Positions 9,780 through 22,984 of a stretch of 64,000 bases of DNA are shown piece by piece (position 1 is the first letter of the stretch; each line of letters starts with the position of its first letter). The notes under the pieces are model-generated. The model was not told the origin of the DNA, did not search any database, and saw only the letters and a program-made list of their open reading frames with translations. The stretch spans positions 152,093,584 to 152,157,583 of the forward strand of contig OY720634.1 of NCBI GenBank assembly GCA_963169105.1. The letters are read 5' to 3'. The translations under genes were made by a program, and so were the position numbers. Source of the stretch: Ceriagrion tenellum (lineage: Eukaryota > Arthropoda > Insecta > Odonata > Coenagrionidae).

Positions 9780-9938
9780 GGCTGCTATTCTGAATGAAAT
9801 AGCGTGAACGCTATGTGCCAGAAATAGCTTTCGTTACGCTTTTTTCCCAAGAATAACATGCTATTTTTCGAAACAAAAGCGTAACGAAAACTATTTCTGG
9901 CATATGGCGTTCACGCTATTTCATTCAGAATGGTAGCC
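9780..9938. repeat. Foldback MITE-like palindrome, near-intact
   Basis: The left arm (9780-9845) and right arm (9870-9938) are inverted copies with few mismatches: GGCTGCTATTCTGAATGAAA against the complement of TTTCATTCAGAATGGTAGCC, then GCGTGAACG, CCAGAAATAG and TTCGTTACGCTTTT. The central 25 bases form the loop. Transcribed RNA would fold into one long hairpin. Confidence 0.7.
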
Positions 9939-11640
9939 CTTAAAGCTCAAAAATGGGAATATGCGCCGAACTTTAATATTCTTATTTGACACATGTTTTC
10001 ATTTAGCATTTCACTGTTAAACATCATGTGTTATTTTTGCCGTGTGCCTACTTTCATCCAATATAACCACCCACAACATTTTCGGTATGAGCACCTGGTA
10101 ATGATTATCTTCTGTCCCGTTTGATTACGTCCAGTTTTTAATGACATTCTACTCGGACCGTTTATATGCTTCTTACGTCGGTAAGAGGTGGCTACTGCTA
10201 GAGCTAACAAACTCTACAAAGCAACACTAATTCCGAACCTATCGAGTTAGTGGTCACTAAGTTTCTGAATTCTTCAGGGAGTATTAATCCCAGTTACATC
10301 ACTTGTTGTGACATGCTCGTTGCTAATTATTTTACGGATATTGACTTTTTTAATACCTTTGTTGAGTTAAAGTCTATTTTACCTTTCTCGGGTAAATTAT
10401 AAGTGCACACGGTCTATAAAAATCCTTTATTTTCAGTTCTCTATATTCCCATTCTGCATAGCTGTATTTTTACCAGTATGAATTCGAAAATCTATGAACA
10501 GTTGAGTAGCGACGAAAGTTAAGCGTGTCCATTGCCGTTATTAAATAAAGATATTTATAAACCGTTATTGTGATTGCGTAACTCCAAATATTGTCGTGTC
10601 GATAGCGAAATGCTCATTTTAGGACGATATAAACTCAACATGACATTCCATTCTACATCTACGAAATGCCGTGTAAGCTACTAAGAGGGTATGTGGCAGG
10701 GATCGATTCCACACCAGGCATGCATCACTCATCTCAACTGAAATCAGAACCGTGCACTTTCCCGGCCGCTAGGCGCTGACCAAAAGCAGTCTGGATGGCA
10801 GTGAGCGATCAGACTAGGAGAGTGCTACGTAGACGAACATGCTACCGTGCAGTGCGGTATTTAAGGTACATCTACTGCTTAATATTAGTAATCCGGTAGA
10901 TAAAAAGTGCTACAAGGCACTAAATCATTCAAGAGCATCACTCTTGACGGGAATGTTTTGTGGGGTAAGTTGTTAATATTGATGTAAAGATATTTATCAC
11001 AAGTGCAAAGCCTACTTTACCTAGTGAGGATCAAAGTTACAATGAATTGATCTATCAGCTCTTATGATCCCTTATTATACGTGAAAAAGTGACATTCTAG
11101 ATCCATTTTTCAGCACCATATTTCCTTCATCTTATTCATGTGATCATTTTTCTACCATACTTGTTCGGCACTAGCAAAATATGTTAAACTTCTCACAGTG
11201 GGCCCTGCATAAGTGAAATTTGGACATGGAGAGAAAAACGAAGTCTTTACCTGGGGTTTTTGATTGATACCGTTAGTAAGAGTAAGGAATCACGTATCAG
11301 AATTCCAAGCTAACTAAAGTATATCACACAGCTGCTAATATGTAAAGTAAATTAAAGAAAATGAAAAATACTCCATCCCAAGCAGCAGATTTAATTTGTT
11401 GTAAATTTACAAGCTTTTTTAAAATACTTAAGATCTTTTAAATACACAGAAAGAGCTAGACGAGCAGAAAGTTGTTAAAGAACGAGCACTGAGAAATGGA
11501 ATTCACAGGCTTGTTATTTCTCTCAGTCAATGAGTAGGTGCTAACTTTCTTTGATTATTTATATATTCATTGGTCTTTGATTTATTAATTAATTTATTCA
11601 TTTGTTTTTAAAACATTTATTTATTCGTATGTTTATTTAA
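9939..11640. other. AT-rich sequence, nothing recognised
   Basis: No coding similarity was found on either strand. The last 80 bases before the LINE are a TTTATT-type simple repeat (11560-11640). Confidence 0.5.
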
Positions 11641-11655
11641 AAAAAGGAAGACGGA

Positions 11656-14600
11656 ATGCATGAACTAATATTCATGTCCTTGAATGTACGTTCTGTGCGC
11701 AGCCAATACAAGTGGGCTCAGATATCCTTGCTTCTGAAGAAGCACAATCCGGACATCGTTTTCATTCAAAAGACTAATACCCTCGATGCGTTCCCTGCCT
11801 AATTACACTTTTTACTTCAGCACACCTGCCATCCCTCATGCCGTGGTTTCCATTTCTATAAAAAAGAATCTCAGTGTTTGTTCTCTCTCTTCCTACGTTA
11901 CTTGCCCAGGCCATGCTATTGGACTACGTATGACCCTCACATATCCAGAATATCTCACCTTTTTGCTGGTGTCCTACTATGGGCCTCACGAGCAAGACCG
12001 TGCAGTTGGGCTGGTACATGGGGCAAACATATATATTGAGGCTACCATTTCACATACAGGAAACCATAATATTTGGGTTGTGGTAGGGCGAGACTTCAAC
12101 TGTACCATGGTACCTACAATTGATAGATCATCTGGGGTAGAAAGACACACTAGGTATGTCGCCACATTGAGGCAGATGATAAATCAACATCGCATCGTTG
12201 ATATATGGCCGCGCCTAAACCCTAGTAAACCAGGCTTCACCCATTTATATCATTGAGGTGTATACACTGCTTCGAGGCTAGACAGGTTTTACATGTCGGA
12301 TAGCAGGGTGCGATCAGTGCGTGATATATCCACTCACCCCAGCTTCTCTGACCACAGGGCTATGATGATGCGTGTCATCATATCAGCCAAGAATAAACGT
12401 GCTCGTTACTGGTGTTTTGACAACACCTTGCTTGAAAATGAAAGCTATTGCTGCCACGCAAATACATTATTAACATCACCCATAGACACATATGCCAGAA
12501 AAAATCCATGTACAGCTTGGGAGCTTCTCAAGCATGAAATAAAGAAGCACGCCATCATACATAAAAGAGGATTCCGGATGAACCTCATGGCTGAGACCTA
12601 GGAAGGCTTTTACATTCGAGAAGCAAAAGTCATAGTGGCGAGAGCGGGTTGGGAGAACGTCCTTTCGAATGATACTCCCTCAGCGACACACCTTGCCCAA
12701 TGGGCTTCTAGGACACAGCCAAAACCCATTCAGAAACTCAATATCGACGGGCAGTGGGTGGATGACCCAGAAATACTGGCAGCTAACTTACATAAACATT
12801 TTAAAAATATCTTTGACAAAGAATCGAGTACTTCTGATGACCTCCTAAACCTCGAATATTTTTACTCTACTCTTGACAACATAGAAGAAAATTACTCTAT
12901 CCAGTTAGATGCCCCTCTAGAAGCTGGCGAGTTGTTAAATGCACTTAAAGGTCTCAATGAAAACAAGTCTCCATGAATAGATGGGCTGACAATAGAATTT
13001 TATCTGAAATTCTGGAGCGTTTTAGTAAAGCCCTTTCTCTCCATGTTGAAGGAGAGCTTCAAACGAGAAAGACTGCCTCGTTTACATTTACGGCCTTACT
13101 CACTATGATACCAAAGGTTAAAAATGTTGAAACCCTTGATAACTTACGGCCATTGTCAATCACAAATTGTGATTACAAAATTATTGCCAAATCACCGTCC
13201 AATAGATTGTCTCAGGTAATTGCAGTCATATCAATCGAGCAATCATATTGTGTACCTGGTAGAACAATCTTTGATGCAATATCTACAACCCGTGACATTA
13301 TTCGTAGCTACTCCGACAGTGATGAACCGCTGGCTGTGTTATCCCTTAACCAGGAAAAGGCTTTTGACAAGGTCATCTATGATTACCTTTTTTCGGTTTC
13401 TAAACCAAATTGATTTCGATTCACCTTTCATAAAGATGATACAGACCTTATATAATGGCGCAGAGTGCATGGCCAGGGTGGCTAACTGCATTTCTGCTCC
13501 TTTTTCATTTCGTGTAGGAATACGGCAGGGCTGTCCCTTATCGGGTCAGCTCTCTGCCCTAGCCTTTAAACCATTTATAAGAAAACTTAAAACTGATTTG
13601 CAACCAGTAACTGTCGGGAGCAATATAAAATCGAGCATGGTATGCAGCGTATATGCTGATGACATTAATGCTGTGTTTATTACCCGAAAATGTGATTTCA
13701 ACCATATTCTAAACGTCTTTAAAGATTTTTCACAAATTGCTGGTGCGAAACTAAACTTAGATAAATGCCATGGTGTCTGGGTCGGTCGATGGAGAACCTA
13801 AGTGGACCGTCCACCAGGCATAGCCTGGTCGACTGAAAGCTTGAAATGCCTGGGCATCCGGGTCGACACTGACCCAGTGCGAGAAGAGGCCATCATTGAG
13901 GAGGATATTGCTAGGAAAGTCCAAGAAACGATCAACAAGTGGAATGTAAGAGTAGGACCAATGTCATTGAGAGGTAGGGTCCTGGTATGCAACCAGTTTA
14001 TTGTCCCAAGAATCTGGCATATTCTTCAGTGTTATACTCCGGGGTCCGCGATGGTGAGGAAGCCTCAATCAAACCTCGTAGACTCTGTGTGGAATGGCAA
14101 GAAACACTGGCTACATTCAAATGTTCTGACTGCTCCCATCAATGAGGGAGGTCTTGGACTAGTAGACTTGGCCACTAAAATCTCAGCATTTAGATTTTTC
14201 ACAACTCAGCGGCTCCTACTAGAAAAAAAATGCCAGTCCCTGGAGAGGTCTTGCGTTACAAAGAATGGAAGTGATCTCACGCTCAAAAAATGCATATGCT
14301 CTCCTCTCTACTTCGCAAAACATCATTTTTGGACCAAACAATGACAAGTACTACACTTCTCTCCTGGAAACTTGGAAGATTTTTGATGTGAAGCCCCTGA
14401 TGCCGATGAACGTTAGAGGATCAGATCGGTCTGGACTGACAGGATGGCCACTGCCTTAACTTAATGCCAACCTTTACTTTCCACAGTAAAACACGTAAAA
14501 TCTTCATTTATTTGCCTTTGGCCCAAACCAAGATGTACAAGGAATATCTATATATTGAGTGCACGGAATCATAGTCTATAAAATCAAAAGAATCCGGTGA

Positions 14601-15120
14601 AAAGGTACATTGGAAAGGAATAAGGGAGTGGCCAACACTTGGCTTGGATGCCGATGTGTCATGGAGACTCTTCCATGGCGCGTGGGCTGATGGAGTCTTC
14701 TTACACCGTGTGGGAATCATACAGACATCAATATGTCCTTGTTGCCCCGAAGCAGAGGCCACAGCGTGGCATCTATCTTTCCAATGTCAGAAAATGGAAA
14801 GCTGTTGTCCTAGCGGTGAAGGCATTGACAGCATTGGACCGAGTACCACTTGTTTACCTGTACACTGGGTTGTCGAAGCAGAGCAGTTTCAATGCTAAGG
14901 GAAATGTTCTTGCGAACTTTATTGTTACGCTAGCAAAACTACGGTATATCATGACATCACCACGTATTTTAAACAAAATGTTGATAACGTACATTACCTG
15001 CAATCTTTAAAAAAAGAATTTAGTCAAGAGATTAAAGTCTGAAGAGAACTACCATCGGGCTAATGGTTCATTAGAAGCCTATCTTGCCTTTTGCGGATAT
15101 GTACAAGAATTACATAATTG
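11656..15120 (+). pseudogene. L1/Tx1-like non-LTR retrotransposon, decayed ORF2
   Basis: The reading is spread over several frames. Endonuclease pieces come first (IFMSLNVRSVRSQYKWAQI near 11670; GRDFNCTMVPTIDRSSG near 12090, the apurinic-endonuclease type). Reverse transcriptase follows: DNLRPLSITNCDYKIIAKS near 13140, GVPGR-like CVPGRTIFDAI near 13250, VGIRQGCPLSG near 13520 and the catalytic block SVYADDINAVF near 13650. A C-terminal cysteine/histidine motif (CPCCPEAEATAWHLSFQC) sits near 14730-14790. The order and motif wording fit the L1/Tx1 group. At least five frameshifts or stops (for example at 12254, 12599, 12975, 13413 and 13800) make it non-functional. The 3' limit is uncertain. 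Confidence 0.85.
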
Positions 15121-15364
15121 ACTCCAAGACTGGTGAGCATAACAAAAAATGCTGTTTAATCTAAATGTATGAAGAAAATACCAAAATTGGTCTACTAAAA
15201 GTATATCAATCATGTTAAAGGAGAATTTTTTTAAAAGTATGAGAAATAATCGGTGGGTGCGTGACGCACGTCTCTGACGTCAACCAACCACTTCTTCCCT
15301 CATCCCTCCCCCTCCCCAGATCTATATATTAACTCGCATACCATGTATAATGTACCTTTGAAAA

Positions 15365-15395
15365 TGATTGCAAGGCAATCGAAACCTGGGTCAGG
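15365..15395. other. Short retroelement-type UTR hairpin
   Basis: GATTGC-AAG-GCAATC followed by GAAACCTGGGTC is a stem-loop plus conserved tail of a kind common in untranslated ends of arthropod retroelements. It may mark the edge of one of the adjoining LINE remnants. Confidence 0.3.
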
Positions 15396-15477
15396 AATTT
15401 AAGTTTTAAGTGTGGAAAATACTAAGAGTTCTCTCTTTTTAGTCATGTCTGTAGTGTCATTCCACAAAGTTACGCCT

Positions 15478-15700
15478 TCAACCATTAAGTTTACTGCTAT
15501 GTTTATTGTGACAATTGTTAACAAATCCTGCTGCTCTACACTGCGTTCGGCCTATATCGGAAACTAGTCTTTTTTTGTAGTGGTCCCATATACTTCGCTC
15601 CTTTATATCCTCGTCACATTTTCCCAGTATTCTTTTAATACATCCCAATTTACGATTTGTCTGTCTGCGAATTTCTCGTATATGCTTCCCCGAGGACAAG
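15478..15700 (-). pseudogene. CR1/L2-like LINE, C-terminal fragment
   Basis: The minus translation IREIRRQTNRKLGCIKRIL, then RTQCRAAGFVNN, matches the conserved post-RT segment of CR1/L2/jockey-type LINEs (pattern: NK.LG.IKR.L ... .E..QRRAARFV). The usual RPHLEYA block in between is missing, so there is an internal deletion. It probably belongs with 16510-16795 on the same strand. Confidence 0.6.
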
Positions 15701-16509
15701 TCCGGGCGGTCACACCTAAGTCCTTAATTGACTCAACATTTGATAATTCCACTTGATTGATGGTGTACTATATCTTTCAAAAGTAGTGCCACGAATCGAG
15801 CGGCGCCACTTTCGCTACGATGGTTCATCACCTCCGCGATAAGCCCGCCAGCTTAGCCAGCCTATGTTCTAACACTCGATGCTCGGGCTATGAAAAATAT
15901 AACGGTGCATTCGACTCCTCACGCCATATCACACTCTTTTTCAATCCCGTGGACGAAATGTCCTCTCATATTCCTTCTCTTTTGTTGCTATTTATGTGTT
16001 AAATTGAAGCAATATCGGTTGTCAATGAGAATAACCACATTGAACATATGACATAATATCAGGGGGCCGATTTTATAACTTAACGTTCGAGCGTTAGAGT
16101 CATTCCCGCTGAATTGTGGGCAATACTTCGAAAACAATTGCCGGTGCCTATTTTGTGACCAAAGTTCCAACGTATTTTGTCTCACGCTCCCATCCTCGGC
16201 TTACGCAACAAAATTCCTGTCGAAGCGGCCATCATCGTTCGAAGATGGGTTTGGTTTTGTTTCTTAATTGATTGATATTTGAATAGCTATCGTCGTTTTA
16301 GAATGTTTTACTGACTATAAGTGAAATATAACACACCATTCGTGTATTCAATTACAATTGGTGGCCTAGATTGCTGTTCAGTAATGTTTTGGAATAGTAT
16401 TTGAATTACGCGTATTGGTTTGATTAATTATAGTATCCAATTGTCGCAAACTATCCTATTGTAGCGATTTGTTTTCACTTTTAATTGCAGTTGGAAGTTT
16501 TAAATCTCA
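15701..16509. other. Sequence between two LINE pieces, nothing recognised
   Basis: It separates the RT fragment from the C-terminal fragment by more than the family normally has, so it probably includes inserted DNA. No motif was recognised in it. Confidence 0.4.
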
Positions 16510-16795
16510 TTTATCCCTGTACAATCCTACGTCGTCTGCGAAAAGGCGACTTTTGCTCGCAGCGACGGAGGTGATATAATTAATAAAAAAAGGGAATAAT
16601 AAGGGTCCAATAACACTTCCCTGGGGTACATTCAATGTTACTTTCACTGTATCTGAACTAATGCCATATAGATCTACCCTCTGTTCTCGTTGTCTTAAGA
16701 AATCTTTTATCCAACATATTATATCGTGATGTATTCCATAGGCTCTCAGGTTAACAAGTAATTTCGAATGCGGAACTTTATCGAAAGCTTTTTAG
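16510..16795 (-). pseudogene. CR1/L2-like LINE reverse transcriptase fragment
   Basis: On the minus strand KAFDKVPHSKLLVNLRAYGI, IICWIKDFL, VPQGSVIGPLLF and LFADDVGLYRD appear in the order of RT motifs 3 to 5, including the catalytic F-ADD box. Only about 95 codons remain and both ends are broken. Confidence 0.8.
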
Positions 16796-16829
16796 AAATT
16801 TAAAGATATTATGTATTTTTTACGAGCCT

Positions 16830-18691
16830 TTCTCCAGAGGAAAGAATTTCACATGAAAGAGGACTAGCTAGGTATGGCATGCATAATATGACGACTTCCG
16901 TGTAGAGGTGAATTGAACCTGATGTTTCTCGTATTAAAGTGTGCACAAGCAACAGGCCATCGATTGTAGTTACATCACTTAGTCTGAAGGCGCCATGCCA
17001 GTTTATTTATTTTTGGTGTACAAAATCATTAGCGTTGTCTTTTCAGCGTGAAGTTGAAATCTGCGATACATTAGCTTCGCGATATCGGCAAATAAGTCCA
17101 CCGTACAATATGAAGATTTTGCTGATATGCCGCAGCTAAGGTCATAAAATAACTGCTATTATAGCCGTAAAAACGCAGTCTCAAGACCGGAATCAAATTA
17201 AAGCGACACTCATTAATACCGTCACTACGTCATGATAGGATCCGCTAGTGAGAACCACGATGGACAAAGAAATTTTGAAGGTTTTGGAATGAAAAGTGAA
17301 TGCCGGTAGCACGTGGGCGATTCGTACTTGCGGTATGCGGCTAAAATTTTTTCTTTGTTGCGGAAATCAGTGATCTAGTTCTGATTAGTTCCCGTACCTG
17401 GTTGGACTCACTATTACTTTTACCTCATATATCTAACCTCAAAGAATTTATCTACATCATTAAGTCATGGAAATTATTTCCAATAGCAATACCAACGTCA
17501 TTCGTGAATATTACAGGAAAATTTATTAGTTCATTAATCAGAGGGAACATGCAAAGCTGTCCAGTTATTCTTTAATGGACTTAAGTATGACGTACAAAAA
17601 TTTTAACCCGAATTGACGAAGAACCGGAATGCGAAGGAACGGACGGTTTATGGGGTGGATTAGAGTTGACGAAAATGGCGTTTTTCTCTTTGTTTTCTGA
17701 TTGATTATTACTCTTTTAACTGGCTGATCTGGTAAAATTTCAGAATCAAATAATAATCATGGAATTGCATTCTATAAGTGGAAATGTGAATATTCATTCT
17801 TAAACGCAAAGTCTGCAAAATAGTCAATGTTTTTTGGTCTTTTGGGGAGAAATTCCCCCTATTGTTACAAGATTGAAGGTAGTCCGAGCGAAAAATCATT
17901 TTACTTATAAATCAATGAATTTGGTCTCATTTTAAAGAAAAATATCTCACCTATCCAATGACACAAAAAATTGAACCCCTTACAACATAACTTTAGGAGA
18001 TATTTGCCAAAAAAATACCAGCCCTTTTTACATGTAAAATGGTACGTGTATGCCCTCCAGAGAGACCTTATGTTATAAATGAGGTATCTCTAACACTTAG
18101 ATGTCGTAAAGAAACTAACAGTGTGTATTTTGTATATTTTCTCAACTATATTTGAAAATTAATCATATTGTCACCTCAGTAAGTTCTTGGATATCACGAA
18201 AAACCTCCCATTTTGAAGGAGTTTCAAACGCACCGCGCGAAAAAAATAAGTCAAGTTAGAGAGTTACTTAGATATTTTCATTTAATTACTTACAATTTCT
18301 GTCGTATAAAACTATATTATTGCACCATTAGTAATGCAATATTTTATTGATGTGTCCTACAGCTGGTGAAATTAATACGTATAATTCGAATATGGTATCT
18401 ATAATGACTAGGGAACTATCTCGCTCGAACTACCTTAAATCGGCTATAGTGCAGTGGATCATATTTTTCTCGGCGCTGGAACAATGCACAGTTAAGAAGA
18501 GAAGAGGCACGAAATTACAATCAGAAATCAGCTTGTCAATTCTTGTGATGTAGTATAGATGACGCCTAATCGGGAGCGGCGTGTTTGGTTGTAAACTTCG
18601 TTTGTAGAACACAGTTCATAACAACAGAACCCCGGCGTCAAATAAGTCACTAATCCATGCCTTTGCATTTCATCAATATTTCTCTTTTCAG
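16830..18691. other. AT-rich sequence, nothing recognised
   Basis: Short open frames on both strands have no motif or family resemblance. No tandem repeat was seen. Confidence 0.4.
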
Positions 18692-18816
18692 GCATGAATG
18701 GCTCAGTGATTTGTCTGCATCAGCTGTTCGTGGACGGAAATCTGTCGCCGGTCAGTGAGAATGTCTTTGAGGCCGAATTTCGATGCTGTAACTTTCGTTT
18801 GGTATTCTGTAAATAG
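18692..18816 (+). other. Exon-like island after a good splice acceptor
   Basis: TTCTCTTTTCAG ends at 18691 and is followed by a locally GC-rich stretch. One frame reads HEWLSDLSASAVRGRKSVAG to a TGA at 18756; another runs 40 codons (MNGSVICLHQLFVDG...) to a TAG at 18814. It could be a terminal exon of a host gene. Neither frame matches the phase-0 end of the exon at 11-1354: direct joining would give a stop at the second codon. No family is recognised. Confidence 0.3.
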
Positions 18817-20844
18817 TTTATATGATTAGATGGTTATTTGATCGTTGTTGTATTGTTTATTACAATTTATCCCTGTGTATTACTTTTTGTTCATTTTATC
18901 CTAGTTTGTGAAGAAATCTCCTCATGTACACATTTTCTTGTATTTATTTTTCTCGGTACGACGATTTGAAAACACTCAGTGTGCCCTTATACTGTGGTTA
19001 GTTTCATGTTATCTGTGACTTTTTTCTTCATTTTGTGTTTCTCCGTGTAGGACATTCACGAACAAACAACTACTTATCCAAATAATTTTGGTCAATACTG
19101 AACGATATTGCGAAGTTCCATGTTTCACCGTGGTCTCACGATGGACCATAGGATTTGCGTATGTTGTGTTTGTTTAATATTTCTCATATTCGTGGGAGTT
19201 GAATGACATAAAGAAATTATGATTTTAGTAGGGAAGTTTCCGCTTTTTATTTTTTATTATTTAATGCTTAGTTAATGTAAGTTATATGGCCGTATCATAC
19301 ACCGTTTAGGTGTACACGGTAAATTGTTTCGTGCATTATGTTTTTCTTGTAATTTGTGCTAGTTTTTTTGGGTAAGTTTGTGATTATTTGCCATTTTTAT
19401 ACTCAAAACATATATACTACATGTACGAGGTCAACAAAATGTAAAGGAAAGGCCATCATGTCCTGAATGTTATCCGATGCTTTACCTTTGAATTTCCCGC
19501 TTAATGATTGTAGACCTCGTACTACATTACCTATCTGCCAATTAAAGGCTTTGAAACAGTTAAAGTGTTTGTTTATTCAGAAAGTTTTGCATTGTATGAA
19601 TATAATTTAGTCCTGTAAAACCATTCGAGAAAATTCGCAGTATGGAATACTTCTCATTTTTGACGAAATTATGTAATGCTGGCGTTTCCAGTCTTACTAG
19701 TACAATTAGTGTGTCCATAGCTGGCTGATGCGTATTTTTGTGTTATCGATAAAATTTGTCCCACCTATCTCAAATAGTACCGGGTAGCTAAGTATGGTTT
19801 GTTAATCAGAGGAATGCATTCGGGGAGAGAAACAGTCTTTCATTATTTACCGCCTGATGTAGTTTCCATAGTTATGGTATTCTTCACTCTTGTTTTCAAG
19901 TTAATTACAATAAATTTCGTCTATTTGTGTGTGAATTCAATTACGGGCGCCCGCAGTGCCGGAGAAAACCGATTGCTGACACGTCATACGCTAATTGCAT
20001 CATAGAATCCGTCTATCTCAAGCAATGTAATTGATCTCGGGGTTGAGGCATTGTGCTGATGAAGTTATACTTACAAAACACATTCATTGTTTTAAGTAAA
20101 TTTGAATGGGAGCGTTTTTCCCTTCCCTGCTCTCATTGGAAATCGTAAATTCTTGTGTGGTGCATATACTTTCTACCTTCGGGCACTCGTTTTCACGAAC
20201 AAGAATGAAACCTCGAGAGATAAAATTTTTGATACCGGATATAAGGAAAAAGTGAGTGAATTTTATTATTTAGTCTCTGGCTCTGATTAGCAGCTATGGT
20301 CTTCGATTGTTTAGCCATGGTATCTAACGCATTAATTCAGCTCTTATTTCGATATCGAAGTAATTTAATCCATATTACATGTCAACAATACGTCGGAATA
20401 AAAAATACAGGTTGGAAGAAGTCACCAGTTAAATGACCTAAGCATTGGTTTAGTGGAAATTCAAACCAATTCCAATGGATTATTCAGGGACTGCACTGAA
20501 AACTTCTATTAGTCTCGAGATCTTGCGTATGACGTCTCAACCCAAAACATAGGCTGTTTCAACATGCATGCCTTTTTTCAATTTTTATTCATTTTCAGCG
20601 GAAATAGGGATGTGAGAAGGTTATCGGGTGACATTAAGGATGGACAACTTGGGTGTATACTACTTCGATATCCTCTTCATTATTCTCGTGGGCTACTGTG
20701 TGTAATTTTGAAAATGCGAGTGGTGTCACTAGTGGTGATGACTGAATTGGGAGGGGTCGCGTTTAGGAATGAGGGCAGAGATATTTCCCTACCTCTCCCC
20801 GAAGAGGTTTGGTGAGGTCAAAGAGGATTGGGTAGGTAAATTCA
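18817..20844. other. AT-rich sequence, nothing recognised
   Basis: No supported gene or repeat. ATTAAA at 19541 could serve as a polyadenylation signal but has no transcript to belong to. Confidence 0.4.
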
Positions 20845-21840
20845 CTGTACCATCAAATGGCAAGGTAGACGAGGAGTATTGAGATGACGGATGTACCCAC
20901 GCTTCGACCAGAATTGGTCCGAATTGACCCTCCATGGTGGTCCCTGATTTGATGACGTACTCCGGCAGACCGCACGGCGTCTACCCGGAAAGGGAGCCAG
21001 GAGGATACCTAATCACAATGTTTTGGGCCACGGGCTCCTACGGTTCTCAAAGATTTGCGGTGAGTTTTCGTAAAAGCGAGACTGACGGGAACTCGTCTCA
21101 CGTTGCTGGGGTAACCTAACAGATACGAGTACTTCAGGGAGGCGGAGGCCCAATTGAAGTCCTTTTGACATCAATCCGCCTCATTGGTGTCGGCCTCGAA
21201 GGGGCTGTTGGCTCGCTAACCTTCCCTTTCCATTCCTTTCCTTCCCACTGCTTCCATTCCCTTGGAGATAAGCGAAAGCTTCAGTCCGAGGGGGCAGTTG
21301 TAATCCTGCGACGAGAGCGGAAATACCTGTACCATCAAATGGGTAGGCGGGGAGTATTGAGATGACGGACGTACCCACGCTTTGACCATAATTGGTCCGA
21401 ATTGACCATCCATTGGTCCGGTGGGTCCCTGATTTGATGACGTACTCCGGCAGACCGCACGACGCCTACCCATAAAGGGAGTTGTGGGATACCCAATCCG
21501 AATTTTTTGGGCAACGGGCTCCTCCGTTTCTCAACAGATGTGCGGTAAGTCTTCGCAAAAGCGAGACTGACGGAGACTCATCTGACGTTGTTGGGGGAGC
21601 CCAACAGATACGAGTACTGCGGGGAGGCGGAGGCCCATTTTCGTCCTTTTGACGACAATCCGCCTCATGGTCTCGGCCTCGCAGGGGTTGTGGTTCGCTA
21701 ACCTTCCCTTCCCATTATCCTTTTTCCCACTACTTCCCACTAGGGTATAAGCGAAGGCTTGTAGACCAAATGGGGGGTTTTTAGACCCTGCGGGGAGACC
21801 CAAATCACCTGTACCATCTAATGAATAGTACTGACAACCC
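20845..21840. repeat. About 480-bp tandem duplication, two copies plus a start
   Basis: CTGTACCATCAAATGG starts copies at about 20845 and 21328, and CTGTACCATCTAATGA starts a third, broken one near 21808. Shared landmarks GATGACGGAYGTACCCACGC (20883, 21362) and GATGACGTACTCCGGCAGAC (20952, 21436) give a period of about 480. The block is clearly more GC-rich than its surroundings. Open frames in it are not conserved between copies, so a coding role is unlikely. Confidence 0.75.
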
Positions 21841-22984
21841 ACCTAAAAATATTAATACCTCTCCAAAATGCAAGGACTATGCATTTCGTTGACGAGATGT
21901 TACGGGAATTCCAATTAGGGCACAGGACGACGCCCAACAAAGCATCCGGCGAAGAGGAGATGATTAACAGCTTAGACTTGGTCCATCCTACTATTGTCCC
22001 AATATTTTCGTTCTTGGCTATAACCGAGAAGACTCTCGTGAAAATATTTCATAGACTAATTAATATTCGTAGAATATAAATCACTATAACTAGGAAAACT
22101 CCAGCTTACTTATCCCCACGTAATATTACGTAATCCAATTCTTGTACAAAAGATGATAACATGTGTTTCTGATTTTATTGAGCTCTCTTAACCTATAGAA
22201 CTCTGATTCATACCTGATCTGATTCTGTAAAAATACATTGTTTTGGTCCTTTGAATGTCTATTACTGATTACTTCTATTACAATTCGCATTTTGTGAAAA
22301 AATCTATTATTTTAATGAAATAATGTATTGCTTGAAGTTTCTTAGAGCATTATTTCCTCACATCATTTAAAAAAAAACGCTCCTTTCAACTCTCTTGTTC
22401 CCGGATTTGACTCTTTAGCCCCTATATAACGTGACCGATAATTATTAAAAAATTCTTTACGCCTTTATTCACGAGTTCTGAGCAATTGGATCATTTTGTT
22501 TAAGATCAAATTTCATCTGTTCAGTTATAAAAATATTGGAATTTCTCCCATGCCCGTATATAATTCCATGTCGAGAACAACAGGAAGACCGACATCATGC
22601 ATTACGTCTCTTTTTCATGTTATTGATAATAAGGGCATGTTTCCAGTTGTATACGAGAGCATGAAATTTGAACTGCTTGTTAATGTATGTTTAATTTGTC
22701 TTCGACATATACGAAAATATAAACTCTTTTCAGAGCACAAATGCACTCTTAATGAAAAAAGCAACTAATAATGCACAATATTAAAAAAATGTTATTTATA
22801 TTGTTTTTAGTGCATATTTTTTCTATTCAAAACGGTTTTCTATTCAAAAGGACTCAAAGATTTCCGATGAAGAGACGAGAAAAACTAAATTCTCTTATGA
22901 TATTATAATATATTTTAAATTCAATAGGTATAATAAGGGGTTCAAGAGGCCTTATGCGTAATACATGGTGTTCTAACCTGCTAA
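21841..22984. other. AT-rich sequence with a weak retroelement-like frame
   Basis: The frame at 21879-22079 contains FQLGHRTTPNKASGEE, faintly like the RTTPH..TGE segment of Ty3/gypsy integrases, but nothing around it supports this. The rest shows nothing. Confidence 0.25.

Noticed and set aside
10686..10720. GATCGATTCC with flanks, a possible tRNA B box
   Set aside because: No A box or cloverleaf at a suitable distance; a chance match is likely.
21879..22079. Possible Ty3/gypsy integrase fragment (RTTPNKASGEE)
   Set aside because: Only about a dozen residues agree and no adjoining pol sequence was found.
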